A stretch of 64,000 nt of DNA from Larus michahellis (Eukaryota > Chordata > Aves > Charadriiformes > Laridae): contig NC_133897.1 of NCBI RefSeq assembly GCF_964199755.1, positions 113,593,579 to 113,657,578 on the forward strand, written 5' to 3'. A program made the translations under genes and the position numbers. This document shows positions 39,764-51,900 of this stretch, piece after piece (position 1 is the stretch's first letter; every line of letters starts with the position of its first letter). The notes under the pieces were generated by a model, which was not told where the DNA came from, searched no databases, and saw only the letters and a program-made list of their open reading frames with translations.

Positions 39764-39945
39764 TCAAAACATGCAGTTCATACATTTTACAGTTTTACTG
39801 CCATAGTCGATGCATTCTGGCCCGATGCACTCACAGCAGGCGTTGTGAAACCATCGGTATTTGGAAGCTCCCATGGACTCGCAAGAGATCTTGCACTGAT
39901 GTATTGACATGCAGTCATCAAAATACACCACAGTACACATGTGTT
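39764..39945 (-). CDS. TWSG1: TWSG1 coding exon 4 (residues 164-223, stop codon)
   Basis: Acceptor GGTTTAG, then [19 protein letters not shown]; ends [10 protein letters not shown] with TGA at 39766-39764. This is the C-terminal Cys-rich domain, essentially identical to the human sequence as I recall it. Confidence 0.96.
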
Positions 39946-42900
39946 CTAAACCAAGAGGGGGGAAAAAATTTGGTTTAAAAGGGCTTAAAATATTTTTAAA
40001 GGTTAGTTAAAAATTAATTAAATGTGCAGCTTTTGAAGTAGGATTGCAAATCATCATGACTATGAGGCAGCAGGAAAAAAAAACAGGTGATAGTGAAAGC
40101 AGCAGAGAGAAGAGGCAGAGAGGCAGAGAGCCAAGGTACAATCTATCAGGCTTTCAGGGTCTACAACTCAATCTGTTGTCTGCTCTCCTTCTGTATTAAT
40201 TTACTCATATAGTCACAGGCAACAATGTTTTGGGGTTTTGTCCCCCAGCTATGGGGGATACCTTCTAAAGTGTAAGGATGGACTATGCCAAAAGAACAAG
40301 CAGGCATGTCTCCTCTGAATGTAGTATCAAGATATCACTTTCACAGTTGCCAGCAGTTACTATATACTATCATGAAAAACTTCAGCTTTAGAGAAGTTAC
40401 TTAAAAACCACCAAAACCCACTTATTTAAATGTTCCCTCCTCCCCCCAAAACTCCACATTAAATCGCTGAGCTAAAGAATCCCATTTTCCTCAACTTGAA
40501 ACTGCACACTTTTTTCTTCCTTTTATAGCAACACCACCAGCTTTACTGCTAAGATAAAGAAACCGCTTCTGCCCAAGTGTTGACTGCATTCTTTAACGTC
40601 CATGCAATTACTTGAAATGCCATGAAGTTTGGTGTTACAACCTCAAACTGGAGCTGATGCATTCACCACAACTATAAACCAAAAACATCCCTCCTCAGTC
40701 TACTTCCAATCCTCCAAGCTGACAGATTCTACCAACTTTCTTCTGTGCTGACCGGGTGACCACACCGTAACTTTGTTCATCCTCCAAAGGGCCTTGATTG
40801 CATCACGTTTACCCCCAGTGTAACTTGGCATGCTTTAGGGAAAAGCACAACTGAAAAGTGTCTGCAAACATGAATGTCTCACTCACACACACCAGACAGG
40901 TCTGTGAGCAGGAGATGTCAAAGGGCTTTCTGGCCTATTACTGCTTACTGTGTGTGGATTCAGGAGAAACATACTGACCTACATTCCAATGGAGATTAGA
41001 AAAATGTAATCCAAATGTAAATGGTAAATCAAGACAGTGTTTTGGGGGTTTTTTTTTTGAATGATTATGGAGATACGGAGAAGGGTGAGTAGCCAAAGGG
41101 CTCTCAGAGTAGCGTTAGTCTTAGAGTAGTCTCTTATCTGTAAGCAAGTCTTGGGAGGCTGAAGTGCACCAGAACCTCCCCTTCAAAACACTGGTGCCCC
41201 ATAGATTAGCAGCCTCAGTAGTATGCACATCTCATGGCAAGCTCTTAAGGTGAGGTCCAAAGGTGAGTTGAGGCCACCAAGGGCCTCCACCACCTTACAA
41301 GTCATCCATGGGTACTGGGTTACCCAGTACCAACAACAGATGATCTCTGTGGTGCCCATGCTTTTGGGCACGTGACAAGGGACAACACAACGTACAGGAG
41401 AGCACAATGTACCCAACAGCTTTTCTGCCAAAGCATCCTCCTCCTTGACATCTGGAAACCGTGTCTACCCTTTTAAGAATTATCTTTTGTTACAACATGT
41501 ACAAGGGAACCTTGAGCACTGTCAAACTATTTTACTGCTACCGAAACAGCCGCAAGAGGGTCACAGGACCTGCTGCCAGCCCACTGAAAGCATGGGAGTA
41601 TTCACTGCCTTATTCAGGCTCTGAACTGATGTACCTGTCTCGCAGATGGCATACACAGTGCAACAGGCAATATGGATCTTGGGGAGGAAGTGCAGACCCA
41701 TGGCTGAAGCGGTTTTCTGCTCCCAGAAAAGCTGTGCTGCTGTAAAGCTGCAGTTGTCCAAGAAATCTTGAAGTACCTGAAGTACTGCTGGGAATGTCAA
41801 CAAAGTATACTGTGGCTGTGTTAAGTCCTGTCCCATTCTTGGCATATCTATGACCCCGTATAGTAAAGCCTGAGGCACAGCAACCAGAGGAAGGGAGTTC
41901 TCAGAGAACAAAACCTCTGCCTAAAACCAAACAACGTATCTACAGCTTCAGTAAGGACACTTGATTCACAGAGTGGAGGGGGAAAGAGCAAAACAGAAGT
42001 GTATGCTGTGGTACTATGTACAAAGAGTGACCACCAGCTCAGCCAGAGCTGAAAAGTGGTAGGGAAATGCAGCCACCACAGCCTCAAAAGGCAAGAATCC
42101 ACCCAGAGGCCATACAGCAGCTCCGTCTCCTTATGGAAAACATGGCACATTTCATCACCAACGATATGGAGAACTTGGCAATGTTTCATCACCAACGATA
42201 AAAAACTCAGACTGCCAGGGTCCAAGAAGGAGCACACCCACCCATTCCCAGGAGGCCCACACATTCCCAGGTATCTGTCCCCCCTCACTCCTCATGGGAG
42301 GTTTTCAGTGGAAGGGTAGGGTGTGAGAGAGTAGAAGTGAGACTCCAGGCAGTATTCCTCATGAAATCTAACCACCAGTTGACTGTCCCATCAGTCATCC
42401 AGTTCAGTGCTAGCGTGCAAGCACAGGAACCTTACAGAAGCCTCTCTAAGACATATTCATATTCTTTGAACCCTCTTGCCTAATCCCAATTCACTCCTTT
42501 GATACCTTTTTGTGTTTTTCTTCTCAAGTTTGACCTTAAATGCCATAGGTAGGGTCTGTCTTAGAAGGTGTCAGCTGGAGGCACAGAGCCCCTGCCTTGA
42601 AACGGGCAATCCTAGCTAGTCCAGAAAGATTTCTCGCTGCAAAACCAGCTTTTGAGATGCCATCTCCACCTGACTGACCTAGTCGCTGGATCAGCTTGAT
42701 AAGGCAAAATGAGTCATGGCTCGATCTAGATAGCAGTGGAACAAGTGTTTCTAGAAACCAGAGTCCTCTCGAAAGGGTTGCCAGAAGTGCTCAGTGCTAT
42801 CATGTTGATCACTGAACTCTGACTGGGAAGATGCGAAGGAAAACCTACAGTATGTCAGGAAAGTTGTGCTCACTCTGAGGGTGGGCTAGCTGCTCCCAGC

Positions 42901-45900
42901 ACCTGCAGGCTGGCATTACACCAGGGAATGACCAGTCCCCTCTGTGTTAGGAGACATCTGTGTTCAGCTTCATGTTAATCTCATTTGTGACAGCCTCATC
43001 TGTATTAGTACCAGTTCAGAAGTCCTGGAGAAGCCCAGTTCATCGGCTAATGTCTTGAAATAAAGAAACTTGAAATAAACCTCTTGTGGAAGAAGAGCCT
43101 GTGATTTCTAGGATGTGAAGATCAATGACACTGAACTGAGAGACTGAAGACATCTCTCGGGGGGAAGGAGGCCAGAGGACGAGCAGCACCAGGCCCATAA
43201 CCCTGGCAAAACCAGGAGAAACTGGTCTCCTCGACCACTCTCCCACTACAAAAATGGGAACCAAAGCCAGACCTCGACCTTATTAAGGTGGCAGCAGCCG
43301 CCACTGATACTAATCTTGACTGACTGGAGAGTGAAAAAGAAAGTTTATTTCCACCTGCACACAAGCCAAGAGGATTAGGTCCCAGAGGACCAGTCCAAAA
43401 ATGCTGTGAAGAGGAGAGGACACGGCAGGCCAGAGCCAGCAGTAGATCTGGCTGGTTCCCAGTAGCTCTTCTAGGCAGCTGGAGGACATGTTCCTTGTAT
43501 ATACTGCCAAACCATTTCTGAAGCCTCGCTCACACAGACTTGCCAGGTCTGAAGGAGTCAGATTGGCCAGGGTGCACTTTGTTCATCACGGGACACTCCT
43601 GGTCCCCTCCTCCCACAACGTCTGTGTGCCCGTGTAGAGGCTGAATTACTGAAAGCAGGAGAGTTCCTCGCCGAAAGCACTAAATCCCTCTTTATAGGCT
43701 GCAGAAACGGAGTTACACAGGGGAAAAAAATACATACCTACAGGCTCAGTTGGGATCCGGGAGAGTATTTAAATTGTTTCACAAACCTAATTACACAGTC
43801 ATCACTTGGCTCCCTCAGCGTAGATAAAAAGGATGTTACTTAGTGCGGGAACAGCTCTTTTGTTTGCATTTTGCCAACTTTCACACAGGAAGGACTACAG
43901 ACTACAGGTGTGGGGAGAGAGGAGGATGCAGCAGCATTCTTTTTTTTCCAGAACACGAGTTTCTCACCTTTCCCGCCCCCGGCAATTCATACTCCATGAA
44001 GGTTGTGTAGCAGAAACAACAATCAAGTCTAAATTCAAAACGACCAGAAGAAATGGACTCACGATTCTATCAGGCTTTCCTATGATACTGTCTGTGCTGC
44101 GAGTGAGATCTGTATTACTGCATTATGGAGGAATTCAGCAACGTGGAGAAGAGAAAACAGTTCTTTTAAGTTAAGGAAAAATGACTATCAAGATGAAAAA
44201 GCTTTCCCAATTAATTACAATTCCCTGTATGCCACCTTTGAAATGAAAGGTGCTATGTAAGTTCAGTTGCCTGCTCGTCTGTTTATCGGTAGCTCTAAAA
44301 GTACTTGAAAAAGGTAACTGTCCATCCAGCAGCCATACCATTTTATGCCAATCAGAACTTACAAAAAGAAACATTAAAACTAAAAAATAAAAAAATCTTC
44401 CTAAACTACCTACAGAGGTAGATGCCGCTTTACTGGATTTCTATCTCTCCTCTACCTGGCTGGCACTGGAGAGGAGTGGAATCGCAGAGCAGACGCCATC
44501 CCCCGTGTCACCAAGCAGCAAAGTCAGAAACCCTTAACTACAACACAGATTTTTGTTTCATCAGTTGCCAAAAGATTATCTAGTTCCCCCTTCTCTCTTG
44601 CCAACATCCTGTCATCATCTGAAACGATTATGCTCATTTAAACATCTGAACTCACAGTTCAGAGCTCTGAGGGTATCAGCTAAAAGCAAAGCAAAAAGAA
44701 TAAACGTAGCTCTTGATTAACAATCACCGCAATCCTCTCTGAAGTAGTGGCTCAAATGCCAGAAACTACTGGTACAAAGAACTACAGCAGCTCCAGCAGC
44801 GCGCACACACACTTTGGCAGCTAAAACGTTAAAAGCCAATTCACAGGAGGAAAGGGAAGACACTCATTAAGATAATAACGGGGAAGTTCAAGGTCTGGCG
44901 GCTGGGCTCGCAGTAGGCTGGGGCGAGAAAGGAATGCTTTATATCCCACCACACCCAACTTCCTCCTGGATCTACAGCCACCCTCCTGGGGCTGGTGGCT
45001 TCACGCCACTCAGGCACACAGCTCGTGGGTTCCCCTGGATGGTGCTGCTTCTCCTGGCGCCCACCCAGAACCGCATCGAGCAAGTCTGGCAGCCTGGACC
45101 AGCTTCACGGCGACCCCTGAGTGAACGCATGTTGAAGTTAAAGTCAAAACTGCGTTACACAACACGACAAGGGGTACTTGCGGACAGAGCATTTCCAAAT
45201 TTTGGGATGCATTCCAGAAAGCAGCAGAGAGACTACTGTTCCCTTATCAAAATCTACCTCTCATTAGCCCCTCTCCCTTTAGAGGCAGGGCAGTGGGCTG
45301 CTGCCAGCACATGCTGGAGTGAAGCATGCAAGGAGCCACAGAAGAACCACAAAACGGAGAAGACACAGCACCGTAAAGAAAACATAAAGCATCTGTGTTC
45401 CTGCTCACAGGAACATTCTTTCAAATCCCTGAATGTCACGGCCTTGAAGACAACTGCTTAGCGAGTCACCTTAAGGATGTCTCCATTTGCAAGATCTGCC
45501 CTTAAGCCCAGCAGCACGTCTGGGGAGAAGGAAGGGGTAAAGAGATGGTGTTGTTTCTTCCACTGCAGGCTATGCTTGTATTTACCCCCACTGAGCACAC
45601 ACGCGCACACACACACACAGACCCACCCGCTCTTTCAGCGGTTCACCTAACACACACTGGCTTGTTAAACCACTGTGGCTTGATCGTGCGACTGAATTTT
45701 GCATGGGCAGAAGCCATGAGACTCCAGCAAATTCCTGGGCTCCCCCGGGTGCCCATGCTCACAAGCCTCTTTAGCCCTTGACCTGCCACCCCTCCACCTT
45801 TTGGTTACTGCTTCCCCAACTAACTCATCAAAAAAGCATTAAAAACAATGCCACCCCATGGCTCACACAGCATCCAGCACAAGAGGTACAGCTCCCCAGT

Positions 45901-48900
45901 TGCCCTTGCTTCCACCAAAATAAACATCAACCGACCAAGGCCAGTGGCCAACTTTTCTTTCCATCTTCTTCTGTTCTCAATGCTCGAATCATCCATGCTT
46001 TTATAAGCAAACTTTAATATAACTTCTGAAAAAAAAGAGCACTAGAAAGTTACCTACATTGTGACCAAGAAAAGAGAGACTCCCCAACAGTCTTACATAT
46101 TTAGATACTTAAAGTATAGGATGTTGAAAGCCATTTTCTACCTTTTCCAGTTCTTCACTGATCACTAAGATGGAGGAGGCAAAGCCAATGATTACAAGAA
46201 CAGCTCTGACATTTATTTCTGCTCTAAGTGTCTACTGAAACCCGAAAACCAGTGGCATTTGGTAACTATTTCCAAATATAACTGTTGTTTTTGGACTGTC
46301 ACCATTCCAGTGAAAGCTCTCTCAACCTAATCTCTAATACATTCTTAGTAAATGAAATGAAGGAGACTTTTGACTAAGAAAAAATTGCAGTGCTATGTAT
46401 TTGTCTGTGTTGTTAAATTCAAAACTTCTCCACGCCCTTGAGAGGCAATTCACATTCCAAGTTTAATCCAAAACTATCATTAGCCCATCCTGTTGGTATG
46501 GTAGTAAAGGACTGTCAGGGAACAGCCATCTGGGCTGCAGTACCTAAGTACAGTGCGATATATTCAAGATTGTAGTGTAATTTTTTTTTCCCCCCAAGTA
46601 TAATTTACATCTTTAAATACTGTAGTGTTTGCACACAGGGCTTTTTGTGGCTTGCCATTTAACTTGGCTTTCTGCATCATTCTCATAATGGCGAGCAAGC
46701 GTTTTAATAACGTCAAAGACATATGAATGAGATGCTTTCTGACCATCTGGTTTCCCAGTTCTGGAGTTAATTTATTTTTCTAACGTGCCTTAACCAAAGG
46801 AAATTAGAAAAGTTGCCATTATGGTCCCATTTAATCAACAGCAGTCCCATTCAGAAATGTAACTAGGTCAAAGGTTCATAATGGTGTGGAAAAGCAGCGC
46901 GGCCATCAATTAGGGTATCTTTCATTGATAAGATAAAAGAACCATTACAACAGCAACATATAGGGTTGTGAATATTTAAAGTGTGCGTTGGGAAGGAAGC
47001 AAAGCATTAATTACATTAATAAAACAAATCAGATGCTCTTTTTTCCCTGTCAAGCAGCAATTTGAGTATGAACTGTTTATGAGATTCTTTTAAGTCTCAT
47101 GCAATGATTTGCAGGGAAAAATATTTCAGGTTTAGTATGGAAACCAGGCAGCAGAGAGTATTTTTTCTGATGCCACTGTTATCACCACCTCAAACTTCTC
47201 ATCTTCCCCTTGCCTCAGCAAACAATATTCTGAAGTCTGTCCTCTAAACTGAAGGTGAGAATATAAAAAACTTGATAAGAAGTATAAAAAACTTGATAAA
47301 AAAACTAGCATAAGAGGAATGAGTCCGTAAGTTGAAACGCTACCCCCAAATTGCTTATTGTTAACATTGTCTGTCACATATCCCTCCTCAACATAAAAAG
47401 CCATCTTGCTAAACTTTCTCAGGTTTACTATTAATCCTGGATTTCCTACAGACCATCTTTCTAAAGAGTTCACGTTATGCCAGCTCAGATGAAAGACATA
47501 AACATCTACTCCAAATACAACGGTTTATGCCACGTGGCTTTCTCAAACTTCCGAAGTTGGAAGTTCCGAGTTGGATTCAGCTTTTGGTCTGTCCTGTCTC
47601 CTACGCTACAGGTAACTGCTTCAAAGTCAAAGAACACACTATGACAGTGCACATGAAATAACATGAACAAACTGCCTCATGCCACAGAAGGAATTACAGA
47701 GATAACAAACTCATGTGGGTTCAGCATCTCCCAAGATCATCAGGCACTTTAACACCATCTTCCATGTTCCTCAATGCTTTTGCCTCACTCCTTTTGTTAT
47801 GTTATGCTCTAAATTTGACTGAACTTTTCATATTTTTTTTATGGGAAAAGAAGAAGCGAGCACAGACAAGCACAGAATATGCACCAAGAAGGCTGCTGGG
47901 AGAGATGAGAGGAAACGCTAGGAATTCAGACACTACACTCATTACCTTTGTCACTAGAGTAAGGTGCGTGGACATTGTTGCTTGGAACAGATACGTTCTG
48001 ATGCTGCGGTTGGTTCACTGTTTCTAAAAAGGAAACGAGGTTCTCGTGGTGCGACAGTTCTTCTGCCACAGGGAAGGAAACGATATTCCAGTTCAGCTGA
48101 GTATCCCCTTCTGTCAGTGCCCGGAAAAGTGAAGGAATTGGTTCATGCAACTCCTCGACGGTGCTCTTGGATGTTGGAGGTGTGTCACTGTAATTGCGAG
48201 GATTGCACATACCTGCAGAGGAATGAAACAGTAAGTTACAGAAACTCCCTGAACTCTTCTTGAAACAGGTGGGAATATTTAGAAAATTAAAGTTGCTCTT
48301 TTTTATTTTGCTAAGCAGAACAGAGCCCTTTCATATATATCCCGTTTTTAGCTCAATAGCAGAAGCGCCACCAAATACAGCAGGACAAGCTTTCCGCAAC
48401 GGCAGGTTTCAGATCTCTACAGACTTCCACAGAACGCACCTGCGACTTGTGAGATCCAAGTGAAAAGAAAAACCTCATCTGAACAGCACTTCGTTTCCCT
48501 TTTTATGCTAGCATTACAGTTTAGAATACTAAGAGTTCAACAAAAGGTTTGCTTCCCCTGGGAAATGAGACAAAGCACAGTATAATCGATACTAGCATAA
48601 ATCTGGAATGAAAGCTTACGACTGAAGGAAGATCGTATCTTGACAAGTCCTGAGGTACATGAAACTTTTGATCGCAATTCAAGTATTCGATCTCATCCGT
48701 TGCAGCAGTGCACTAGATCTTTTTAGTCGTCTGCCAGAGATGCAAAGATCGCTATCAGGAGGGAGCAAGAGCCTGAATTACTTTACCTGCTTAGAAGACA
48801 GCTGAGATGAACCTTGTTTTGCTATGAGGTTCAAAGCTGAACCTGCTTTTTCTATGAGAAGGGTCACTACAGGCAAAATGCTTATTTCCAGGTTACCTCT

Positions 48901-51900
48901 TCTTTATTTTTCAAGGTCTTTTGTGGTATCTTTTTTGAAACCTTGTATTCTTTTTTTCTCTTTGCCACCTCCTACAAAATGTTTTTGCGATGTGCAGTGC
49001 AGGTGCCAGTTTTCCACTAACCATTTAAACGCTGACATTTATTACTAGCAATGAAACTAAAGGGTATCTTTGATTTAATCCGAACATTGAAACAACCAAG
49101 ATTAAAAAAGAAAGTTGTATCTGCATAGGTATTTAAACTCAGAAGCCATAAAACACTATTAGAGGTCACCTGGCAAGAGACAGACAAATCCATTTTCCTC
49201 ATGTACATCTGGATATCTTTTCAGGTAGTTTCACAGACACAGTTCTAGACAGCTACAGCTGCAAAGCACACCAATTCTTGAAGTATCAAAGCGATATGGG
49301 AAATAAATCAAAGCCTACCTGCCCCACACAACTAGAGACGCATCTCCTGCCCTGCAGATACATTAGGACTCCAGCTTCAGAAATCACGTTTAACTAGGGC
49401 CTTCTACAAAACCACAATCTTTTCCATCTAAGTAGATGGATTTCCATAATGAACAGAGTGAAGTTTGTCCATGACGATCAGCATGAGATCTGGCAAATCT
49501 TAAGCAAGGGGTTAGCATTACCAGCGTTTAGTAACAGGAACAACACAGGATAGCCTGCTGAGCCAAGTACTGGGTAGGAGAAAAAATTAAGCTTCTCCTC
49601 CAAACACTATCAGGTCGCACTAAAAAGTAATTCCACTTACACAAACTTCCTACTGTAAACAGTTATTTTCCTGGTCCTCTCAACTAGGTTTGTTCTTCAC
49701 AGATGTTTCTGGACTCACTGCTTTAATAAAAAAAGCTTCTATCCCTGCATTATCAGCTTTTAGTAAGCACTTGGAATATTCACCATACAATTGTAAAAAA
49801 GGATGCCCACCTAAAAATTAATTACGAAGATATTAAACCAGGTAACAGTTTCATACGGATACATCAAGAGATGTATATTTTAGTTGATGTCATTGTATTA
49901 ATGTTGTGAAATGGAAACCAGTGAGCCCTTCTAGAGGCCCCCTGGATTCAGAAAATAAATTTCACTGATAAGAAGGATGCACAGGAGAAAAAAAACCATC
50001 AAGATTGTTTATCAAATTAACTGCAGAATATGTACAAGTTTGTGTGCATATCAATGCAGTATGAAAATACTGTCTCAAGATGGTACCAAGAAACCGTTGC
50101 TCATAGTTCAATGGGTAACTGCTCATTCCAGAAAGATCCTTCCCCTCTTACTATTTTTAAAAGTACTTCAATTATAATACTTATATTTATATATAATAAT
50201 TATTATAAAATAGTAGCATTAGTTAAAACAAAAATAAAAAAGCTTAACTTACGAGCAACTGGTAAGGAACACACACGTCTACATTACTGCTTTGGGATGA
50301 GACAGTGCAGAAATGGGCTACTGAAATGATGGAAGCAGACAAGCCTTTACCTGGGGGGCTAGAAGAGCTCAACTCACAAAGCTCAGAAAAACAGAGGAAA
50401 GAGGAACCTGTTGCTGTTCTCCCTCCTCCAGCATTTTTTTCCCCGTCAGCGAAGGGAGAGAACGTCCACACAAAATGCAGGGCATCAGCTGAACATCACT
50501 AAAGTTAGCGCTGGAGGGCAGGAGGTAATTCCTGACCTCCGAGCAGACGTGACCTGAGAGACACGACAACCTATCTGCTTTTACATTACACATGATCAGC
50601 TTATAGAGAGACTTAAATATCAGCTCAAGTATCAGCAAAGAACTCTCTCCAGGAAGCTGGGTATGGCTCGCACTCCTGTTTCCTCATTTGAATAAGGCCA
50701 CGGCAAGGACAACCCTGCAGTGAAGAGAAGAAGAATAGCACCATACCATAGAACCAACAAGGTCTGAGGCACCCCCCAGAACCGTCAGGAGATGTTTTAA
50801 TTTAGTCATTACTGGGAAACTGAACCGTAAACCTCATTAACTTCTCTCCTGGATAACACCATGGGAAAGCGCAGCAGAACAGTGAGTAATCTGCAGATTT
50901 AGAAAAAAACAACTAGCCACCTATGTGTGGACTTGGCTTTTTTTCTTCACAATCCCAAGAGGTAGGTTCTTCCTAGAGGGGATCGGCACACTATGCCTTG
51001 ATTTCTACAGCAGATGATGGTTCTGAACTAGGGAAATAACCTACTATCCTATTCCTAACCCCTATGACTGAATATGCCAACTGCGCACTTCAGTATTACA
51101 TTACAAAAAACAAGACGACACTGGAAGTGTAAAGGGAATGGGGTAAAAAGGAGATAGAAACATGTTTGTTTGGGGTTTTTTTCTTCACCTTTCAAGGAGC
51201 CCAAGATCAAATAGAAAAAACAAACTCCAGGGCCTCTTTCTAAATGTATACCCTCTGCAGGTGCAGGGACTGAAAATACTTTATGCCATTGGGAAGAATC
51301 ACACTACACCACTCCACTGCTTACCAAAAGACAGTAAAGCAAAGGTAAACTAGCCAGAACCAAGCAAAAAGCAGGATGTCAGAAACCATGTTCACATCAT
51401 GATGGAACAGGAGAAGCAATGCGCTGAAAAGGACCATTTTGACACTAATCGTCTTCATGAATTCAGAGAAGACACAGCCAGACAGAAAAGCTGAGAGCAG
51501 GTACAACACTCAAGACACATCCCTTTCGTGGAAGCCAGAAGGATTTTGAATGGCAGCAGAGGGAGACTTCCAGCAACCACAGGAGGATGAAGCTTTCAAT
51601 ACATTTAAAACAAGAGACAGAACTAGAATACACCCTCCTTAAGCAGGGGCAGCATTCACTGGCAAAGACCTGGGCACTCTGAACACTATCTGTTAGTAGT
51701 TAATCCTGTTCTTGCCAACACTATCATCCAATCCTACAGTAAGAACTTTTATACCTCTTTCTTATGCTCCACAAAGAGCTCTTTTTGCAAATAAAAGAAC
51801 GATGAAAACACTGGGCCATGCGTATTTACTGTTAGTCCCAAGGAGACACAAGGCAACTCAAACCTGAAATTGTCCCTGTGCAGTATCTGTCAAAACACTT

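Larger units (their letters stand above)
39946..47945 (-). other. TWSG1: TWSG1 intron between coding exons 3 and 4
   Basis: 8.0 kb GT-AG intron. The centre (about 41.1-43.7 kb) is less AT-rich, has longer chance frames and carries LTR-like signals (listed separately). A CA microsatellite is near 45.60 kb, and a 22-bp-period repeat of TATAAAAAACTTGATA is at about 47263-47300. I find no other gene. Confidence 0.8.

Noticed and set aside
41848-42288. 146-codon minus-strand frame in the TWSG1 intron as a gene
   Set aside because: No recognisable domain, and Leu/Phe/Trp/Cys-rich composition typical of antisense chance frames; kept only as part of an unexplained block.
44934-45461. 175-codon plus-strand frame in the TWSG1 intron
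   Set aside because: No similarity that I can name, no nearby promoter or splice partners, and it lies within an intron of an opposite-strand gene.
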